64,000 nucleotides of DNA, taken from contig JAYQDD010000008.1 of the NCBI GenBank assembly GCA_038138145.1, positions 11,821 through 75,820 on the forward strand. The letters run 5' to 3'. The stretch is from UBA3537 sp038138145 (lineage in GTDB: Bacteria > Bacteroidota > Bacteroidia > Flavobacteriales > Flavobacteriaceae). Below the pieces are notes generated by a model. The model made no database searches and was not told the origin of the DNA. It saw only the letters and a list, made by a program, of their open reading frames with translations. Shown here one piece after another: positions 42,330 to 51,661 of this stretch. Made by a program: the position numbers and the translations under genes. Numbering within the stretch: the stretch's first letter is position 1; every line of letters begins with the position of its first letter.

Positions 42330-44273
42330 ATGAATAGATTTCTTTTTAGTACCATATTCTTATTGTGTTTGACAGTACTATCTGCACAAACTTTACGCAC
42401 CCATACCGTTGATGCTAAAGACACCCTAGAAACTATTGCTCAACGTTATGGCGTAATTCCAGAAGATATTTTAGTACTCAATCCAGACGCCAAAGATGAA
42501 CTTGCTGTTGGAAAAGTTTTGGTTATCCCCAATCCGATTGAAAAAAAGACAAACGAAACTACTGAAATAAAAGAACTGGTTTCATATAAGGTTTATCGTG
42601 TCAAGCGCAAAGAAACGCTGTACAGCATTGCAAAAAAATACAACACAACAATAAAAGAACTCAAGAAACACAACCAACAATTATACACTACAGCATTACA
42701 GTTTAAAGATAAAATTTACGTTCCTAAATACAAAACAAAAACTGTTGCTGTAGTTCCTCAAGCGGTAAAAACATATACCGTTTTGCCAAAAGAAGGGAAG
42801 TGGCGTGTGGCTTATAAATTTGGAATTTCCGTACAAGAATTAGAGGCGCTTAATCCCAATATGGGAGCTGTTTTACAGGTAGGTCAGCAGCTCAATGTGC
42901 CCAATATAGATATTGAAAAAGAACAAGACGTAACAGACGAGCGTTATGGATTTTATGAAGTATTACCCAATGAGGGATTTTATAGGTTGTACAAAAAATT
43001 AGGCATCGCACAAGATGTTTTGGAACAACTGAATCCTGGTTTGGCTGAATCAGGATTAAAAGTTGGTATGGTTCTAAAAGTTCCCAAAAGAAGTATTGAA
43101 GGTGTCGATTTGGATGCTTTAGAAGAAACAAAATTGGTCGACCAATTGAAGTTTTTACGTCCAAAATCGGTAGCGCTTTTGCTACCTTTTAAAGTTAATT
43201 CTGTTGATTTTGATTCCATCAAATTGGCCAAACAACAAATTCAGCGTGATGGATATATCCGTATTTCCACTGAATTTTATACAGGTGTCGAGATGGCTTT
43301 GGACTCTGCTCAACGTTTGGGGATTTCCGTTGCTTTGGATGTGTTCGATACAGAAGCCAGTCCACAAACAACAAACCGCCTGTTGCGTACCAATGATTTT
43401 TCGCAATACGACCTTATTTTAGGACCACTAACCCAAAAAAATAATACTACGGTTGCACAAACATTACAATCTACAAATACGGCCGTAGTTTCGCCTTTTG
43501 TACAATTTACCCAACGTGCGGACAACCTTATCCAAACGATTCCTGCTGATGAATGGATGGCCGAAAAGCTGTTACGCCATGCCCAAAAAGATACTATTCC
43601 GCATCAAACCTTAATCATTTCAGACTCGAAGTCGATCAAAAGAGCAAAAAAAATACAAACAGTTTATCCCAATGCAACCTTACTTACTTCACAACGTGAT
43701 GATGAAGGAAAAGAGCAATTTTATATTCAATTTGAAACTGTACAAAAGGCCTTGCAACCAGGAAGAACTTTAGTGTTTTTGGAGACCAACAATGAAGGTT
43801 TTGCGTCCAATGTAACCAGTATGCTTAACGGATTAAATGGAATTACTTTACAAAAAGATGAAGAAGATGAGGATGTTGAATTTGAGGTGGAACGCGAATT
43901 AATTTTGATGACCACCAACCGCAACAAGGCCTTTATGGGCAGTAATATTTCCAATACGGACTTATCGAATTTGAATTTTCAATTTCCGTCGGTTCATTTC
44001 TACAAAGAAGATTTAAATGCTTTTACCAAAAGCTACAAACAAAAGTTTGGCGCATACCCTACACGTTATGCCACTCGTGGCTTTGACTTGACTTTAGACC
44101 TATTGTTACGCTTAGCGGCCTATGATTCTGTTTTTGAACAATTAACAACGATTCAAACAAATTATTTGGAAAATAAGTTTAAATATACACAAGGTGCAAA
44201 TGGAGGTTTTGTCAATCAGTCTGCCTATATTCTAAAATATGATAATTTATTTATTGTGAAGGTTGAGGATTAA
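42330..44273 (+). CDS. LysM-repeat protein with C-terminal periplasmic-binding-like domain
   Basis: A secreted protein of 647 residues: signal peptide (about 1-20); four LysM repeats at about 23-68, 85-133, 147-192 and 206-252 (for example TVDAKDTLETIAQRYG); then a domain of about 360 residues resembling type-I periplasmic binding proteins (SVALLLPFKVNSVDF, YDLILGPLTQKNNTTVAQTL, YATRGFDLTLDLLLRLA). It likely binds peptidoglycan through LysM and a ligand or partner through the C-terminal fold, in the manner of LpoA-like activators; that role is inferred. The ATG at 42330 gives a proper signal peptide; upstream codons from 42273 do not. Confidence 0.85.
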   Translation: MNRFLFSTIFLLCLTVLSAQTLRTHTVDAKDTLETIAQRYGVIPEDILVLNPDAKDELAVGKVLVIPNPIEKKTNETTEIKELVSYKVYRVKRKETLYSIAKKYNTTIKELKKHNQQLYTTALQFKDKIYVPKYKTKTVAVVPQAVKTYTVLPKEGKWRVAYKFGISVQELEALNPNMGAVLQVGQQLNVPNIDIEKEQDVTDERYGFYEVLPNEGFYRLYKKLGIAQDVLEQLNPGLAESGLKVGMVLKVPKRSIEGVDLDALEETKLVDQLKFLRPKSVALLLPFKVNSVDFDSIKLAKQQIQRDGYIRISTEFYTGVEMALDSAQRLGISVALDVFDTEASPQTTNRLLRTNDFSQYDLILGPLTQKNNTTVAQTLQSTNTAVVSPFVQFTQRADNLIQTIPADEWMAEKLLRHAQKDTIPHQTLIISDSKSIKRAKKIQTVYPNATLLTSQRDDEGKEQFYIQFETVQKALQPGRTLVFLETNNEGFASNVTSMLNGLNGITLQKDEEDEDVEFEVERELILMTTNRNKAFMGSNISNTDLSNLNFQFPSVHFYKEDLNAFTKSYKQKFGAYPTRYATRGFDLTLDLLLRLAAYDSVFEQLTTIQTNYLENKFKYTQGANGGFVNQSAYILKYDNLFIVKVED

Positions 44274-44275
44274 AT

Positions 44276-44830
44276 CTATTTCCACTTAATATTACACCCA
44301 ATACTTGGCTTTTGTATCCGTGTATTTGGTGTGTTTTGTAATAAACACTCCATAGCATTTTTTAAATCAGCGCCATCGATAGGAAGACTATTTCCTGGTC
44401 TTGAATCATCCATTTGACCTCTGTATACAAGTTTTAGCTTTTCATCAAAAAGAAAAAAATCTGGAGTACAAGCGGCATCATATGCTTTGGCTATGGCTTG
44501 GGTTTCGTCGTATAAATAGGGGAAAGGATAATTTAATTTTTCGGCCTGTACCTTCATTTGCTTTGGGCCATCTTGTGGATAATGTTCTACATCATTGCTC
44601 GATATGGCTACAAATTTCACACCTTTCTCTTGATACCCATTGGCAATATCAACCAGGGCTTCATTGATATGAACTACAAAAGGGCAGTGGTTGCAAATGA
44701 ACACCACCACAGTCCCATGTTTTCCTTGAACTTGCACTAAAGTCTTAAATTCATCAGAAACTGTATCCAATAAACTAAATTGAGGCGCTACTGTGCCAAG
44801 CGCCAACATATTTGAGGGTGTTCTAGCCAT
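44276..44830 (-). CDS. thioredoxin-like/redoxin protein (AhpC/TSA type)
   Basis: A thioredoxin-fold protein of 184 residues. The active-site region is FICNHCPF (C-x2-C, about residues 46-49), in a segment VVVFICNHCPFVVHINEALV typical of a redoxin family common in marine bacteria. It has no signal peptide. It may be a peroxidase-like or disulfide enzyme; the electron donor is unknown. It is divergent from the CsaA-like gene with a shared palindromic promoter region, and convergent with the LysM gene. Confidence 0.85.
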   Translation of the reverse strand: MARTPSNMLALGTVAPQFSLLDTVSDEFKTLVQVQGKHGTVVVFICNHCPFVVHINEALVDIANGYQEKGVKFVAISSNDVEHYPQDGPKQMKVQAEKLNYPFPYLYDETQAIAKAYDAACTPDFFLFDEKLKLVYRGQMDDSRPGNSLPIDGADLKNAMECLLQNTPNTRIQKPSIGCNIKWK

Positions 44831-44850
44831 GCTGTTTTGTTTTTAAATGA

Positions 44851-44871
44851 TATCTTTACATTGTAAAGTTA
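44851..44871. promoter_or_regulatory. overlapping divergent promoters with a perfect palindrome
   Basis: TATCTTTA (44851-44858, plus) and TAACTTTA (44871-44864, minus) are the -7 boxes of the CsaA-like and redoxin genes. The 15-bp palindrome CTTTACATTGTAAAG (44854-44868) covers both. A dimeric repressor bound here would block both promoters. Confidence 0.5.
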
Positions 44872-44878
44872 CATATAA

Positions 44879-45211
44879 ATGAAAGAAGTTTTATTTGAAG
44901 ATTTTCAAAAATTAGATTTGCGTGTGGGGACTATTATTGAAGTGGATGATTTTCCAAAGGCCCACAAACCGGCTTATCAATTGACTATAGATTTTGGTCC
45001 GCTTGGAATTAAAAAATCATCAGCACAAATTACCACACTGTACGCCAAAGAAGATTTGCTGCATAAACAAATCGTAGCCAATGTGAATTTTGAAGACAAA
45101 CAAATTGCAAACTTCAAAAGTCAGTGTTTGGTGCTTGGTGCAGTTCTTGAAAACGATGTGGTATTGCTTAATCCAGAGCAAAAGATACCCAATGGAGCAA
45201 CGGTTCAATAA
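44879..45211 (+). CDS. tRNA-binding domain protein, CsaA-like
   Basis: A protein of 110 residues made of a single OB-fold tRNA-binding domain (DLRVGTIIEVDDFPKAHKPA at about 13-32, later IANFKSQCLVLGA and PNGATVQ), as in CsaA and Arc1p/EMAP II. CsaA was described as a secretion-related chaperone in Bacillus, but it may bind tRNA. It is convergent with the M14 peptidase gene with a 2-bp gap. Confidence 0.9.
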   Translation: MKEVLFEDFQKLDLRVGTIIEVDDFPKAHKPAYQLTIDFGPLGIKKSSAQITTLYAKEDLLHKQIVANVNFEDKQIANFKSQCLVLGAVLENDVVLLNPEQKIPNGATVQ

Positions 45212-45213
45212 TT

Positions 45214-47718
45214 TTAGAATTCATCTCTAAAAAATAGTGCATTCATCAACAACTTGTTGGTACCATACCAAAATGCTCTAAAATTGGTATTATCAGTGAA
45301 TCCAATAACTTTACCCCGTCCAAGTCGTTCAATTTTAAAAGGGATAGTACCTTTTATGAGTTCTAAGTTTTCCTCCGAAATATATCCACTTAACAGAGGG
45401 TTTTGACTGTATTGAATTGGGTTGTTGTAACTGTTTTTGTCAGGTTTAATGAAAATAGTCGTATTGCGAAACAAGGCTAATTTGTTGCTGTCATATCCAA
45501 AATTTATGGGATGGGAGCGGTCTATTTTTGCTTCAAAAATGGCTCCACCAATGCCTTGTGCGCCTCTAAATTTTGACCGATCTTCAAAACTAATATTTTT
45601 GGCTTCCAAAGTTTTAGATTGAAGTTCCATGGAAAAAATTTTGTGTTTCTTAAGCCATTTTAATGCATTTTGGTAAGCAACTAATGTGCCTCCGTTTTCT
45701 ACCCAACTTTTAAGTTTTTGAGCGACCTTATCTTCTAAACCATAGGTATTTGGTAAAACAATGCAATTGTAACGCTTAAGATTTGTTTGAGTCAAAAGGG
45801 AAACATCTAATTTTGTGATAGGTATGTTGTAGCGTGTATCCATCAAATGCCAAATTTCCCCCGCATCATAAGCATCAATACCGCGTCCAACCACAAGCGC
45901 CATATTAGGTTTTGTGAGTGTTCTAAAATTATTGCTTCCTAAATCAGGGCCGACCGAAACACCAGTAGAGATACCATAAATTGTAAGGTAATTTTCTTGG
46001 GCAATTTTTTCTAAAATTTGTCCAAGTTTTTCAGAGGAATAGTTTTGATTTTGTACTGGAATAAGAATACTGCCATAGTCAAAATTCTTAGCCTCTGAAT
46101 TAAATGGTTGCATAGCCATTTTCACTCGAATATTTTGTTGCATAAGTTGATTCAATGCTTTGGGGCTGTAATAATCATTCCAACGCATAATGTATGCATA
46201 ATTGCTTTTTTGTGTCAATTTTCCCTCTGTAAGCGTTGGATTAACCATTTTATCAGCATGTTTTATTTTGGCCTTATCACTGTAATCCAAATCGAATGCT
46301 AGTGGAAAAGTCCATGCCGAGATATCATAAAACAAACTGTCTTGAAATTTTGTACGGCGTTCAAACATTGCGTTGAGCAATCGGCTGTGTTTTTGTTGTT
46401 TCGGAACAATGTAGGAACTTGATTTTTTAAATGTATTGCCATCAATAGTAATGTCATTTTTCAGTGCATGAACTTGGATTTTATGCCGGTCTAAAATTTC
46501 AGCCAAATGAAACGCTTTAGCAGAGTCATTTTGATCGCCAAAAACATAAGCATCTTGCGCTTGTGATTTCGCTTCATTACGCGCATTTTCAAAAAAATCA
46601 AACTGATATTGAAGTAATTTTTCCCGCATGTTTATGGCTGCTTTTAATGTCGATAATCCAGCAGTGAGTTGATTTCTGATTGTAAACGGGAAGGTCAGTA
46701 GTCCATTATCACTTTCTTGGACATGACCACGCGAACTGGCTTGCTCAAATAAAATGCCAATACTCCCATTGATGTCTGGAAAAGTAGACCCTTTACCATA
46801 ATAAAAATCATCATAATTTTCTTCCGAATAATACAAAGAACCTAATTCATCAAAGGCTTGGGCGTGATAGGTGCCAATTTCTTTGGTAAGCTGTTGGTTT
46901 AATTGTGGTGTCAGCGGGTGTGTTCTTGACGGAATTCCAGGTTGAAAGAAAAAGCTCGAATTGGTGCCCATTTCGTGGTGATCAGTCAAAATATTGGGCA
47001 TCCATTGGTGAAATGTTTTAATGCGTGCTCTAGATTCGGGTAATTGCACGGGTAACCAATCTCGATTCATGTCAAACCAATAGTGATTGGTTCGTCCACC
47101 TGGCCAATCTTCATGATATTCACGATCGTTTGGGTCAGGATTTAAGTTGATGTTTTTATTGGTGTTTGCCCAATGGGCAAAGCGTTGAAGTCCATCGGGA
47201 TTCATTGCGGGATCAAATAAAATAACAGTATTTTTTAGTAAATTTTTGACTTCCTCTGATTCTGAAGCGGCCAAGTGATAAGCAAGTAATAACGCTGCAT
47301 TGGAACCACTGGCCTCATTGCCATGAATTGAAAACCCTTGATATACAACTACAGGTCTGTTTTCTATACCCAATCGATCGTTTCCATCAGTAGCTTGTAC
47401 ATGAGCTTTCTTAATTACGTTCAATTGTTGATGATTTTCTGGACTTGTGATGGTCAATAATATTAGTGGACGCCCCTCAAAAGTTGTTCCTCTGTTTTCG
47501 AGTTTTATACGATCAGATGTTTTGGCCAATGTTTGCATATAATACAGCAATTTGTCGTGGTTGATGTGCCACTGCCCAACTTCATGGCCAATAATCGATT
47601 TTGGTGTGGGAATTTCAGTACTGTATTGGGCACTGTTTGGTAAATAGTATTCCAAATTAGGTTTAAATTGTGCACCAATGAATATTGGTATCCATAGTAA
47701 AAGAAGGCGTAATTTCAT
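45214..47718 (-). CDS. secreted M14 family zinc carboxypeptidase
   Basis: A large secreted metallopeptidase of 834 residues: signal peptide (about 1-16), M14 catalytic domain (about 40-360) with zinc ligands in SIHGNEASGSNAALLL (His, Glu) and further histidine in ILTDHHEMGTNS, and the catalytic Glu region GSIGILFEQASSRG. The remaining C-terminal half (about 400-834) includes a glutamine-amidotransferase-like fold (ALVVGRGIDAYDAGEIWHLM, WVENGGTLVAYQ). It probably degrades peptides outside the cell. Confidence 0.9.
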   Translation of the reverse strand: MKLRLLLLWIPIFIGAQFKPNLEYYLPNSAQYSTEIPTPKSIIGHEVGQWHINHDKLLYYMQTLAKTSDRIKLENRGTTFEGRPLILLTITSPENHQQLNVIKKAHVQATDGNDRLGIENRPVVVYQGFSIHGNEASGSNAALLLAYHLAASESEEVKNLLKNTVILFDPAMNPDGLQRFAHWANTNKNINLNPDPNDREYHEDWPGGRTNHYWFDMNRDWLPVQLPESRARIKTFHQWMPNILTDHHEMGTNSSFFFQPGIPSRTHPLTPQLNQQLTKEIGTYHAQAFDELGSLYYSEENYDDFYYGKGSTFPDINGSIGILFEQASSRGHVQESDNGLLTFPFTIRNQLTAGLSTLKAAINMREKLLQYQFDFFENARNEAKSQAQDAYVFGDQNDSAKAFHLAEILDRHKIQVHALKNDITIDGNTFKKSSSYIVPKQQKHSRLLNAMFERRTKFQDSLFYDISAWTFPLAFDLDYSDKAKIKHADKMVNPTLTEGKLTQKSNYAYIMRWNDYYSPKALNQLMQQNIRVKMAMQPFNSEAKNFDYGSILIPVQNQNYSSEKLGQILEKIAQENYLTIYGISTGVSVGPDLGSNNFRTLTKPNMALVVGRGIDAYDAGEIWHLMDTRYNIPITKLDVSLLTQTNLKRYNCIVLPNTYGLEDKVAQKLKSWVENGGTLVAYQNALKWLKKHKIFSMELQSKTLEAKNISFEDRSKFRGAQGIGGAIFEAKIDRSHPINFGYDSNKLALFRNTTIFIKPDKNSYNNPIQYSQNPLLSGYISEENLELIKGTIPFKIERLGRGKVIGFTDNTNFRAFWYGTNKLLMNALFFRDEF

Positions 47719-47745
47719 TATAAAAAATTTACTATAAATATAAAA

Positions 47746-47773
47746 AAAACCGCCTGTAATAAGGCGGTTTTTA
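47746..47773 (-). terminator. rho-independent terminator after the DUF3276 gene
   Basis: AAAACCGCC (47746-47754) and GGCGGTTTT (47763-47771) form a perfect 9-bp stem with an 8-nt loop and T-runs on both strands. It ends the PUR-domain gene transcript before the M14 gene. Confidence 0.85.
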
Positions 47774-47794
47774 ATATTGTGTATAATTTAGGGT

Positions 47795-48154
47795 TTAAAT
47801 ATCATCAAAATTTACATCGGTAAATCCTCCTTCTGATGTGCTTTCAACTTCTTGATTTTCAGTATCTGAAGTGGATTGATTAGGGGTGTAATCACTAATG
47901 ATTTCTTCTCCTTTTTCGCCTATAATAAAGTTTGTAGTTTCTTCCAGAATAGATTTAAATTCATTGAAATCTTCTTTATAAAGGTAGATTTTGTGTTTTT
48001 TGAAATGAAATGAACCATCGTCGTTTGTAAATTTTTTACTTTCTGTGATGGTAAGGTAGTAGTCTCCAGCTTTGGTGGACTTAACATCAAAAAAATAGGT
48101 TCTTCGTCCTGCACGTAGTGCTTTAGAAAATATATCTTGTTCTCTTTCGCTCAT
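47795..48154 (-). CDS. PUR-domain protein (DUF3276)
   Basis: A small protein of 119 residues with a PUR (purine-rich single-strand nucleic-acid binding) domain: MSEREQDIFSKALRAGRRTY at the start and YFFDVKSTKAGDYYLTITES. The C-terminal tail (about 90-119) is acidic and disordered. Related bacterial PUR proteins bind RNA and DNA and act as global regulators. The ATG at 48154 is preferred; 12 extra codons to 48190 lack homology. Confidence 0.88.
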   Translation of the reverse strand: MSEREQDIFSKALRAGRRTYFFDVKSTKAGDYYLTITESKKFTNDDGSFHFKKHKIYLYKEDFNEFKSILEETTNFIIGEKGEEIISDYTPNQSTSDTENQEVESTSEGGFTDVNFDDI

Positions 48155-48259
48155 AATGAAAGGTGTTTTACGCAATTTAAACTTAACCAAAAGTCTAAAA
48201 AATATATGACCTCGCCAACTTTTTTAAATGATTATTTGAAGTATTTTGTTTACAAAAAG

Positions 48260-50014
48260 TTAGTGCGTTGCCTCTTGAAGTTGCTTTTCGTACAGCGCTT
48301 TGTAATGCCCATTTTTTCTAATAAGCTGATTATGTGTGCCTTCCTGCACAATTTTGCCCGCTTCCAACACAATGATGTGGTCGGCATTTTTGGCCGAAGA
48401 AATTCTGTGGCTTACAATAATTGTGGTTCTATTTTTTGTGATTTTTCCCAAATTATTTAAAATTTCTTCTTCAGTTTCGGTGTCTACAGCCGAAAGACAA
48501 TCGTCTAAAAGTAATATTTGAGGAGATTTTATAAATGCTCGTGCTATAGAAACACGTTGTTTTTGTCCCCCTGAAAGTGTGATGCCACGTTCTCCTAAAA
48601 TCGTTTCATAGCCCTCCGAAAAATTAATAATATTCTCATGGACAACCGCATGTTTTGCTACTTCAATCACCTCTTGCGTGCTGGCATCATTTTTTCCAAA
48701 CTTAATGTTGTTATTTAGAGTATCAGAGAATAAAAAGGGATCTTGTGGAACGTATCCGATACTGCCGCGCAAACTGTGAAGATTCACATCTTCAATGGGG
48801 ATGTCATCTATTTTTATTTGTCCGTTACTGCAATTGTACATCCTTCCAATGAGTTCCAAAATAGTAGTTTTTCCACAGCCCGTTTTTCCAATAATAGCCA
48901 GTGTTTTGCCTTGCTCGACGGTAAAACTCACACCTTTTAAGGCCTCAATATTGGTGTCTTGATATGTGAAATGCACATTTTCAAAAGTGATTTTACCTTT
49001 TATCTCAGTGGGTTGTTTTTGTGTATTATATACCGTTGGTTTTTGTTTTAAAAACGCATTGATGCGCTTTTGCGAAGCTTCGGCTTGTTGTACCAAAGAG
49101 GTGACCCATCCAATAGAAGTTACAGGCCAGGTGAGCATATTGACGTAAATAATGAACTCTGCAATAGTGCCAAGTTCTTTTATTTCTCCGTTGATGTACT
49201 GTTGCCCTCCAATGTAAATGACCAATAAGTTACTCGCACCAATAAACAACAGCATTAATGGGAAAAAGAAGGCCTGAGTTTTTGTTAAGTTTAGTCTTTT
49301 TTTACGTTGGTCGTTAGATAAATGCGCAAAATTTCCTTCAGTTTCATCTTCTAATGCGTATGCTTTTGTAACTTTAATCCCACTAAAAATTTCTTGTGTC
49401 GCTGAAGTTAGTACCGAAAGTTGTTCTTGAACAATAGTGCTTTGTGTGTGAATATATTTGCTCAAAAAATAAATAGACAAGGACAAAACAGGCAGCGGAA
49501 TAATGGTGTACAGTGTGAGTGTTGGCGCTTTGCTGTACATGTATATGAGCGCTACAACAACAAGCGTAATCATGTTTATGGTGTACATCAGTGCTGGCCC
49601 CACATACATGCGTACTTTTCCAACATCTTCCGAAATGCGATTGATGAGGTCTCCTGTTCTGTTTTGTTTGTAAAAAGGAAGGCACAACCGTTGATAGTGC
49701 GCGTAAATTTCGTTTTTCAAATCATATTCGATGTATCTTGATACATTGATGAGGGTTTGTCGCATCAAAAACGTAAAAAACCCAGTCGCGATTGCTGCAC
49801 CTAAAATCAAAAGGATTTTCAGCCCAATAGCTTTTTTAAACTGAGTTTCATCTATGGGTGTTGATAGTTGTTCGGTAACCAAGGTAATCACATCACCAAT
49901 AAGCCGTGGCGTAAATAATGAAAAAATCTTTGCACAAGCCACAATAATCACCCCAAGAACAACTCTGTACTTGTATTTGATAAAATATTTATTGAGGTAA
50001 CGTAGCTCTTTCAT
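48260..50014 (-). CDS. ABC transporter ATP-binding/permease protein (ABCB type exporter)
   Basis: A half-transporter of 584 residues. The transmembrane domain has six helices (about 20-300). The ATPase domain shows Walker A IGKTGCGKTTIL, the Q-loop, signature LSGGQKQRVSIARAF, and Walker B ILLLDDCLSAVD followed by SHRISSA. It probably forms a dimer or pairs with another half-transporter and exports lipids, drugs or peptides. The substrate is unknown. Confidence 0.92.
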   Translation of the reverse strand: MKELRYLNKYFIKYKYRVVLGVIIVACAKIFSLFTPRLIGDVITLVTEQLSTPIDETQFKKAIGLKILLILGAAIATGFFTFLMRQTLINVSRYIEYDLKNEIYAHYQRLCLPFYKQNRTGDLINRISEDVGKVRMYVGPALMYTINMITLVVVALIYMYSKAPTLTLYTIIPLPVLSLSIYFLSKYIHTQSTIVQEQLSVLTSATQEIFSGIKVTKAYALEDETEGNFAHLSNDQRKKRLNLTKTQAFFFPLMLLFIGASNLLVIYIGGQQYINGEIKELGTIAEFIIYVNMLTWPVTSIGWVTSLVQQAEASQKRINAFLKQKPTVYNTQKQPTEIKGKITFENVHFTYQDTNIEALKGVSFTVEQGKTLAIIGKTGCGKTTILELIGRMYNCSNGQIKIDDIPIEDVNLHSLRGSIGYVPQDPFLFSDTLNNNIKFGKNDASTQEVIEVAKHAVVHENIINFSEGYETILGERGITLSGGQKQRVSIARAFIKSPQILLLDDCLSAVDTETEEEILNNLGKITKNRTTIIVSHRISSAKNADHIIVLEAGKIVQEGTHNQLIRKNGHYKALYEKQLQEATH

Positions 50015-50028
50015 AATCAGAATCCATG

Positions 50029-50036
50029 CAAAGATA
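50029..50036 (-). promoter_or_regulatory. TAnnTTTG promoter box for the ABC exporter
   Basis: Minus strand TATCTTTG (plus CAAAGATA), 14 nt before the ATG at 50014. The implied leader is about 10 nt. Confidence 0.5.
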
Positions 50037-50103
50037 CTTCTTAGATTTTAGAAGATAAATGATAAAAAAACTAATTTTCAATTTTTTAAGACCAAAATAA
50101 CAT

Positions 50104-50111
50104 TATTTTTG
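50104..50111 (+). promoter_or_regulatory. TAnnTTTG promoter box of nusB
   Basis: TATTTTTG at 50104-50111, 60 nt before the nusB ATG at 50172. No TTG at the -33 spacing. Confidence 0.5.
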
Positions 50112-50171
50112 CAGGGCAAATACCAAATATTTGCACCTTAATAATTGAATTATTCATAAGTTCTTTAGATC

Positions 50172-51110
50172 ATGTTAAACAGGAGACATATTCGTGCAAA
50201 AGTGATGCAAATCCTCTATGCACAAACAAGCAATAGTTCGGAAGCGACTCTATCTTCTCAATTGCAACAAAATTTCGAGCATATGTATTCCCTTTACTTG
50301 ATCTTGTTGTCCTTGTTGCTAAAACTTCGCCAACGCGCCGAAGACCATCAACAAAAAGCCAAACAAAAATTTCGCCCTACGGAAGAAGATACAAACCCCA
50401 ACCTGCGCTTTGTTCAAAATGCCCTTTTTCTAAAGCTTATTCAAAGTGAGCCCTTAAAAACAAAATTCAAACAGTTCAATATCGATTTTTGGGAACACGA
50501 TGGCGAGTATGTAGAGTTGCTTTTTCAAGAAATGATCCAGAGTAAATTGTATCAATCCTACATGGATACACCCACAACTTCATTTCGAACCGATGTTAAT
50601 TTCGTTGTTGATTTGTTCAAGCAAATTATTGCACCAAACGAAAAATTACACGACTACTTAGAGGATAAAAACCTCACTTGGATCGACGATTTACCTGTCG
50701 TGAATACGGCTTTGGTGAAACTATTCAACAAACTAAAAGAGAATTCCCCAGAAACGTATTTTACACCTCTACTTTTCAAGGATAAAGATGATCAGGGGTT
50801 TGGGGTATTGCTGATGACCAAAACATTGAACAACGCAGAAAAGTTTAATGAAGAAATTATCCTCAATACTAAAAATTGGGACAAAGACCGTATTGCCACC
50901 ATTGATTTTGTATTGCTTCAGATGGCACTGTGTGAATTCCAAGAATTTCCAACCATTCCTACCAAAGTGACCATAAATGAGTACATCGAATTGGCCAAAG
51001 AATATTCTACCCCAAAAAGCAATGTTTTTATTAATGGGGTTTTGGATAAAATTGTACGTGAATACAAAGCGAATAAAACCTTAAACAAGAAAGGCCGTGG
51101 ATTAATGTAA
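50172..51110 (+). CDS. nusB: transcription antitermination factor NusB, long form
   Basis: Antitermination factor for rRNA operons, here 312 residues against about 140 in E. coli. The N-terminal region starts RRHIRAKVMQILYAQ as in NusB but is then expanded by charged helical sequence (about 20-170), and the core NusB fold resumes at the C-terminus (FVLLQMALCEFQEFPTIPTKVTINEYIELAKEY). The long form is normal in Bacteroidetes. DUF1573 and yajC follow in the same direction. Confidence 0.93.
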   Translation: MLNRRHIRAKVMQILYAQTSNSSEATLSSQLQQNFEHMYSLYLILLSLLLKLRQRAEDHQQKAKQKFRPTEEDTNPNLRFVQNALFLKLIQSEPLKTKFKQFNIDFWEHDGEYVELLFQEMIQSKLYQSYMDTPTTSFRTDVNFVVDLFKQIIAPNEKLHDYLEDKNLTWIDDLPVVNTALVKLFNKLKENSPETYFTPLLFKDKDDQGFGVLLMTKTLNNAEKFNEEIILNTKNWDKDRIATIDFVLLQMALCEFQEFPTIPTKVTINEYIELAKEYSTPKSNVFINGVLDKIVREYKANKTLNKKGRGLM

Positions 51111-51168
51111 TTTTTATTAAATTTATCCCGCTAAAAAAAAATAATTTTTAATCAATACTAATTTACTC

Positions 51169-51654
51169 ATGAAAAAACTGTTTTTATGCTTTATTGCAAC
51201 AGCACTTGTTTCTTTTACTTCTTGTAAAGAGAAAGCAACCGATAAAATAAACCAAGAAAATGTAGAAAAAGCTGCAGAACGCGATGCGCAAACCATTGTA
51301 TATCCTGCCGTTACTTTTGATAAATTAACGCACGACTTTGGTGAAATCCAAAATGGAACACCGGTAGAGACGGTGTTTACATATACCAACTCTGGAAAGT
51401 CTCCTTTGGTAGTCACCGATATCAAAAGTACTTGCGGTTGTACTGTACCACAAGGATGGAGCAGAGAACCCCTTGCACCAGGAGCATCGTCTCAGTTTAC
51501 AGTAAAGTTTAATGGTAAAGGTGCCAATAAAGTATCCAAAACCATCACCCTGACCACCAACACTGAAAAAGGAAGAGAACAGGTGCGTATTTCGGCCTTT
51601 ATTATCCCTGATCCAAATGCCACACCAGTGGTAAAACCAACAACAAATCAATAA
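51169..51654 (+). CDS. DUF1573 lipoprotein
   Basis: A predicted lipoprotein of 161 residues with lipobox FTSCKEKA (Cys20) and an Ig-like DUF1573 domain (about 45-155; FDKLTHDFGEIQNGTPVETV, CGCTVPQGW). Function is unknown. It lies in the nusB-DUF1573-yajC order that is conserved in Bacteroidetes and is probably co-transcribed with yajC (7-bp gap). Confidence 0.9.
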   Translation: MKKLFLCFIATALVSFTSCKEKATDKINQENVEKAAERDAQTIVYPAVTFDKLTHDFGEIQNGTPVETVFTYTNSGKSPLVVTDIKSTCGCTVPQGWSREPLAPGASSQFTVKFNGKGANKVSKTITLTTNTEKGREQVRISAFIIPDPNATPVVKPTTNQ

Positions 51655-51661
51655 TATACAC

